Notes under the pieces: model-generated
Seen by the model: only the letters and a program-made list of their open reading frames with translations
Told to the model about the DNA's origin: nothing
Databases searched by the model: none
Translations under genes and position numbers: made by a program
Source of the DNA: Kapaibacterium sp038202665
GTDB lineage: Bacteria; Bacteroidota; Ignavibacteria; Kapaibacteriales; Kapaibacteriaceae
NCBI GenBank assembly: GCA_038202665.1
Contig: JBBRES010000001.1
Span: forward strand, 23,771-87,770
Direction of reading: 5' to 3'
DNA: 64,000 nucleotides
Shown: positions 62,201 through 64,000 of the stretch, one piece after another
Layout: every line of letters begins with the position of its first letter
How positions within the stretch are numbered: position 1 is the stretch's first letter

Positions 62201-62295
62201 TTGGGTCGTATGGACGTTGGGCCTTTGCCGAATTCACAGACGTCTATGAAATTGAGGCCAGTTTTGACCAACTCATTGCGGGGCGCGTATCATGA
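59254..62295 (+). CDS. type III-like restriction endonuclease subunit (DEAD/DEAH helicase)
   Basis: A 1013-residue SF2 helicase-nuclease. Walker A TGAGKTT (about 181-187), DEAH box NDEAHHC (Asp317) and helicase motif VI VIGRALRRQSYDL. Near the C-terminus LPDF (Asp935) and VIEVKGY (Glu956, Lys958) form a PD-(D/E)xK nuclease site. This resembles the BPTD_3080/type III Res family. Start GTG 59254. It overlaps the DinD gene by ATGA, and a Mod-type methyltransferase follows, so the three form one operon. The region begins directly after repeat R5. It would cut DNA lacking the partner methylation. Confidence 0.9.
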   Translation: MSTVHTEASQFFSRPILNSPYKRPELHWELDTSGQPTQRILEHRRPADFITPIPKPKKRRTADQEELLFEAGDGISTKGQQYDTRTIINEVRGLVEEWRSIPQSALWQVTPETARLLQHWRHYEFGGVRPFFCQIEAVETAIWLTEVAPHTKPGKRILEYLASANRDANPELMRMALKLATGAGKTTVMAMIIAWQTVNAVRRPASKTFTRGFLVCAPGLTIKDRLQVLQPNDPNSYYKERELVPNDMLEDVNKAKIVITNYHAFKLRERIELSKGGRQLLQGRTGDAPLTLETEGQMVQRVMPGLMGLKNIMVLNDEAHHCYREKQNPDEDNSDLKGDDRKEAEKNSEAARLWISGIEAVNRKLGVRRVMDLSATPFFLSGSGYVEGTLFPWTMSDFSLMDAIECGIVKLPRVPIAENIPGDEMPMYRDLWVNIKADMPKAGRRSGVELDPLKLPTRLHTALEALYGHYTKTYESWKAEGVTVPPCFIVVCQNTAISKLVYDFVSGFHRTHEDGTQKFENGRLALFRNFDDSGHALSRPNTLLIDSEQLEAGDALDSTFREMAIDEIERFRREIVERSGDARAGDNITDQELLREVMNTVGKPGQLGASIRCVVSVSMLTEGWDANTVTHVLGVRAFGTQLLCEQVIGRALRRQSYDLNEEGLFDVEYADVFGIPFDFNAQAVEAKVQKPRQTIQVKAVQPERDHLEIRFPRVEGYRVDLPEERLEATFGADSILVLSPDLVGPSKTRNEGIIGEGVNLDLEHLDAMRPATILYNLTHRLLYNMWRDPGEEPKLHLFGQLKQITKHWLDTCLQCKGGTYPAQLMYLELADMACSRITAGITQHFLGDRPVKALLDPYNPSGSTSYVRFNTSQMLRWETNPERCHVNWIILDSDWEGELCRVVESHLRVRAYVKNRNLGFEVPYRFGSEMRKYLPDFIVLIDDGHGPHDLLHLVIEVKGYRKEDAKEKKLTMDTYWIPGVNNLGSYGRWAFAEFTDVYEIEASFDQLIAGRVS

Positions 62296-63146
62296 AACAA
62301 GAGCAAATCCATGAACTCACAACGCTTTTTGAAGGTCATGCGCAGCAGACCGAAGGTGGCATAGAATACTGGCTAGCAAGGGATATTCAGGTGCTGCTTG
62401 GATATTCCGAATGGAGGAATTTTTCTGCCGTGCTTGCTAAGGCAAAGACAGCCTGCGATGCGTCCAATCATTCGTCAGCTGATCATTTTGTTGACGTCAA
62501 CAAAACGATACAAATGCCTAAAAACGCCGAAAAATCGGTCGATGACGTCATGTTGACAAGATTCGCTTGCTATTTAGTCGCGCAGAATGGCGATCCGCAC
62601 AAGCCCGAGATCGCCTTTGCACAATCCTACTTCGCAATTCAAACACGTCGCGCTGAGTTAATCGAGCAACGTCTCTTGGAAACAGAACGTGTCTCAGCTC
62701 GCAAAAAGCTCACCGAAACAGAGAAGGAATTGTCTCAGATCATCTTCGAGCAAACTGGCGGATCACAAGACTTTGCAAAGATCCGTAGTAAGGGCGATCT
62801 CGCGTTATTCGGCAAGAGCACACAGTCCATGAAATCACATTGGAATGTACTGGACAATCGGCCACTTGCAGATTTTGCACCAACGATCATCCTCAAGGCA
62901 AAAGACTTTGCAAGTGAGATCACAATTCACAACGCACGTGAGAATCAGATGTCCACGAAGGCCCGGATATCTAATGAACATGTCGCCAACAACACGGCCG
63001 TCAGAAATGTGCTGCTTGAACGAGGCATCCGCCCCGAATCTCTCCCAGCAGCGGAAGATGTCAAGAGAGTAGAACGTAGGCTTACATCGGAAGGCAAGCG
63101 CTCGTTTGAACAGCCCGAAGGATTGGAGAACGAAACACATGGCTAA
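62292..63146 (+). CDS. dinD: DNA damage-inducible protein D (DinD-like)
   Basis: A 284-residue protein of the DinD family. The N-terminal third is a BRO-like region with WLARDIQVLLGYSEWRNF and the typical ANHHF-type segment, seen as SNHSSADHFVDVNK. The conserved DVMLTRFACYLVAQNGDPHKPEIAFAQ block (in parts RFACYLVAQNGDP) is diagnostic. The C-terminal half is helical and charged. In E. coli DinD is SOS-induced and has been linked to RecA filaments. Lying between res and mod is unusual: it might tie restriction to DNA damage or protect the host (inference). Overlaps: 4 bp with res, 8 bp with mod. Confidence 0.9.
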   Translation: MKQEQIHELTTLFEGHAQQTEGGIEYWLARDIQVLLGYSEWRNFSAVLAKAKTACDASNHSSADHFVDVNKTIQMPKNAEKSVDDVMLTRFACYLVAQNGDPHKPEIAFAQSYFAIQTRRAELIEQRLLETERVSARKKLTETEKELSQIIFEQTGGSQDFAKIRSKGDLALFGKSTQSMKSHWNVLDNRPLADFAPTIILKAKDFASEITIHNARENQMSTKARISNEHVANNTAVRNVLLERGIRPESLPAAEDVKRVERRLTSEGKRSFEQPEGLENETHG

Positions 63147-64000
63147 GAAATCACCAAAGGTCGTCGAAACACTACGTCACGACGAAAGCAAACGCAAAAA
63201 CATCCCCACGGCTGAATATCAGTCGATGGTGCAAAGCGGCGAAAAAGACGTGCAACAGATCCGTTATCCGCGCAATACCGACCTCGATCCCCAACTCGTC
63301 TGGCGCGGCAAGGACAACCAGGATTGGAGCGATCTTGTTGTGAATGTTCCGCCTCTGTACATTCAGGAGAAGGTGCACCCCAAGGTGCTTATCGATGATC
63401 TTCTGCTACAGACAAAGCAGAAAAAATCCGGCGAGTCAGGTTTTCAAGTAGACCTCTTTGGAGACTTCAATGGCGTTCCCGAAGGGGCCGACAAGACCGA
63501 CTTCTACCAGCACGACCAGAACTGGAGCAACCGCATGATCCTCGGCGACTCCCTGCAGGTCATGGCCAGCCTAGCTGAGCGCAAAAGCCTGCGCGGCAAG
63601 GTGCAGTGCATCTACTTCGACCCGCCCTACGGCATCAAGTTCAATAGCAACTTCCAGTGGTCCACCACCAGCCGCGACGTGAAGGACGGCCACGCCGGCC
63701 ACATCACCCGCGAGCCCGAGCAGGTCAAAGCCTTCCGCGACACCTGGCGCGACGGCATCCACAGCTACCTCACCTATCTGCGCGACCGCCTCACCGTCGC
63801 CCGCGATCTGCTCACCGATTCCGGTTCCATTTTCGTGCAAATCGGCGATGAAAATGTCCATCGCGTCCGCGCGGTAATGGATGAGGTGTTTGGGGATGAA
63901 AACTTTGTCTCACAAATTGTCTTCGAGAAAACGAGCAGCACTTCGACAGAGGAAATGGCTTCGATCCCCGCCGGTGTCGCAAAACCGGTTACGATACGAA
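63139..64000 (+). CDS. type III-like DNA methyltransferase (Mod), 3' end cut by window
   Basis: The first 287 residues of an adenine-N6 methyltransferase. The catalytic motif IV DPPYG is at 161-165 (after QCIYFDPPYGIKF), preceded by QNWSNRMILGDSLQVM, the usual region before motif IV in Mod proteins. The SAM motif (FxGxG) should follow outside the window, giving the beta-type order. The ATG at 63139 overlaps the DinD stop by 8 bp. Base composition jumps inside the gene: by my count about 66% GC over 63661-63840, compared with about 52% at 63181-63240 and 43% at 63901-63960, so a middle segment may have come by recombination. Confidence 0.88.
   Translation, partial: MAKKSPKVVETLRHDESKRKNIPTAEYQSMVQSGEKDVQQIRYPRNTDLDPQLVWRGKDNQDWSDLVVNVPPLYIQEKVHPKVLIDDLLLQTKQKKSGESGFQVDLFGDFNGVPEGADKTDFYQHDQNWSNRMILGDSLQVMASLAERKSLRGKVQCIYFDPPYGIKFNSNFQWSTTSRDVKDGHAGHITREPEQVKAFRDTWRDGIHSYLTYLRDRLTVARDLLTDSGSIFVQIGDENVHRVRAVMDEVFGDENFVSQIVFEKTSSTSTEEMASIPAGVAKPVTIR

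Overview
The window looks like part of a chromosome from an uncultivated member of the Bacteroidota/Chlorobi side of the FCB group; a Kapabacteria- or Ignavibacteria-like organism is my best guess. The grounds are two large secreted beta-propeller proteins ending in type IX secretion (Por) sorting domains, several TAnnTTTG promoter boxes, mostly weak Shine-Dalgarno sequences, many TAATG and ATGA start/stop overlaps, and moderate GC. No rRNA or tRNA gene was seen.

Layout: 0-2.4 kb holds a membrane-protein tail, a Rieske lipoprotein and an RsmB-like rRNA methyltransferase. 2.4-14.4 kb carries a type IX cargo protein, a DCC protein, rpoZ-coaBC, an ABC-F ATPase, SIMPL, GT2 and TPR proteins, dCTP deaminase, lipoproteins and a UbiA-like membrane protein. 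14.4-19.2 kb is a sulfur/persulfide island: sigma factor, Crp-type regulator, MBL-double-rhodanese enzyme, S51-like peptidase, rhodanese and TauE/SafE permease. 19.2-22.1 kb is rich in repeats around der and a four-helix-bundle gene. 22.1-27.8 kb is a leftward operon (inactive-type M16 protein, DcuC-like permease, cysteine desulfurase, MoxR ATPase, secreted protein). 27.9-34.4 kb runs rightward with two SDRs, acylphosphatase, a patatin-barrel protein, a HIT-membrane-rhodanese fusion and a sigma-54 activator. 35-44 kb has ssb, MlaD, an O-methyltransferase, a VWA-OmpA lipoprotein, two flavoproteins, an MGMT-family protein, an FKBP isomerase and a desaturase. 44-47.5 kb has a second type IX cargo gene and an IS66-like remnant. 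47.5-53.7 kb has a translationally coupled TPR-histidine kinase, a REC-degenerate-kinase protein and a DnaC-like ATPase, then a second ABC-F gene. 53.7-59.1 kb has a lipoprotein, a MazE-like/PIN toxin-antitoxin pair and aconitase. 59.2-64 kb is a type III-like restriction-modification operon with a DinD gene between res and mod.

The most unusual features are: (i) a dispersed composite repeat family of 7-bp units (GTGAGAA/GTGACGA/GTGACAA) joined to CCGGCAG-rich units, found at five sites and supplying the start or stop codons of several neighbouring genes; (ii) a separate 16-bp tandem array at 19.2-19.6 kb; (iii) the HIT-TM-rhodanese fusion; (iv) the coupled kinase/REC/ATPase trio, in which the second protein has lost the phospho-acceptor histidine; (v) a GTGA-N6-TCAC palindrome between the Crp-type regulator and the persulfide enzyme. 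All functions are assigned by reading motifs; no database search was run.
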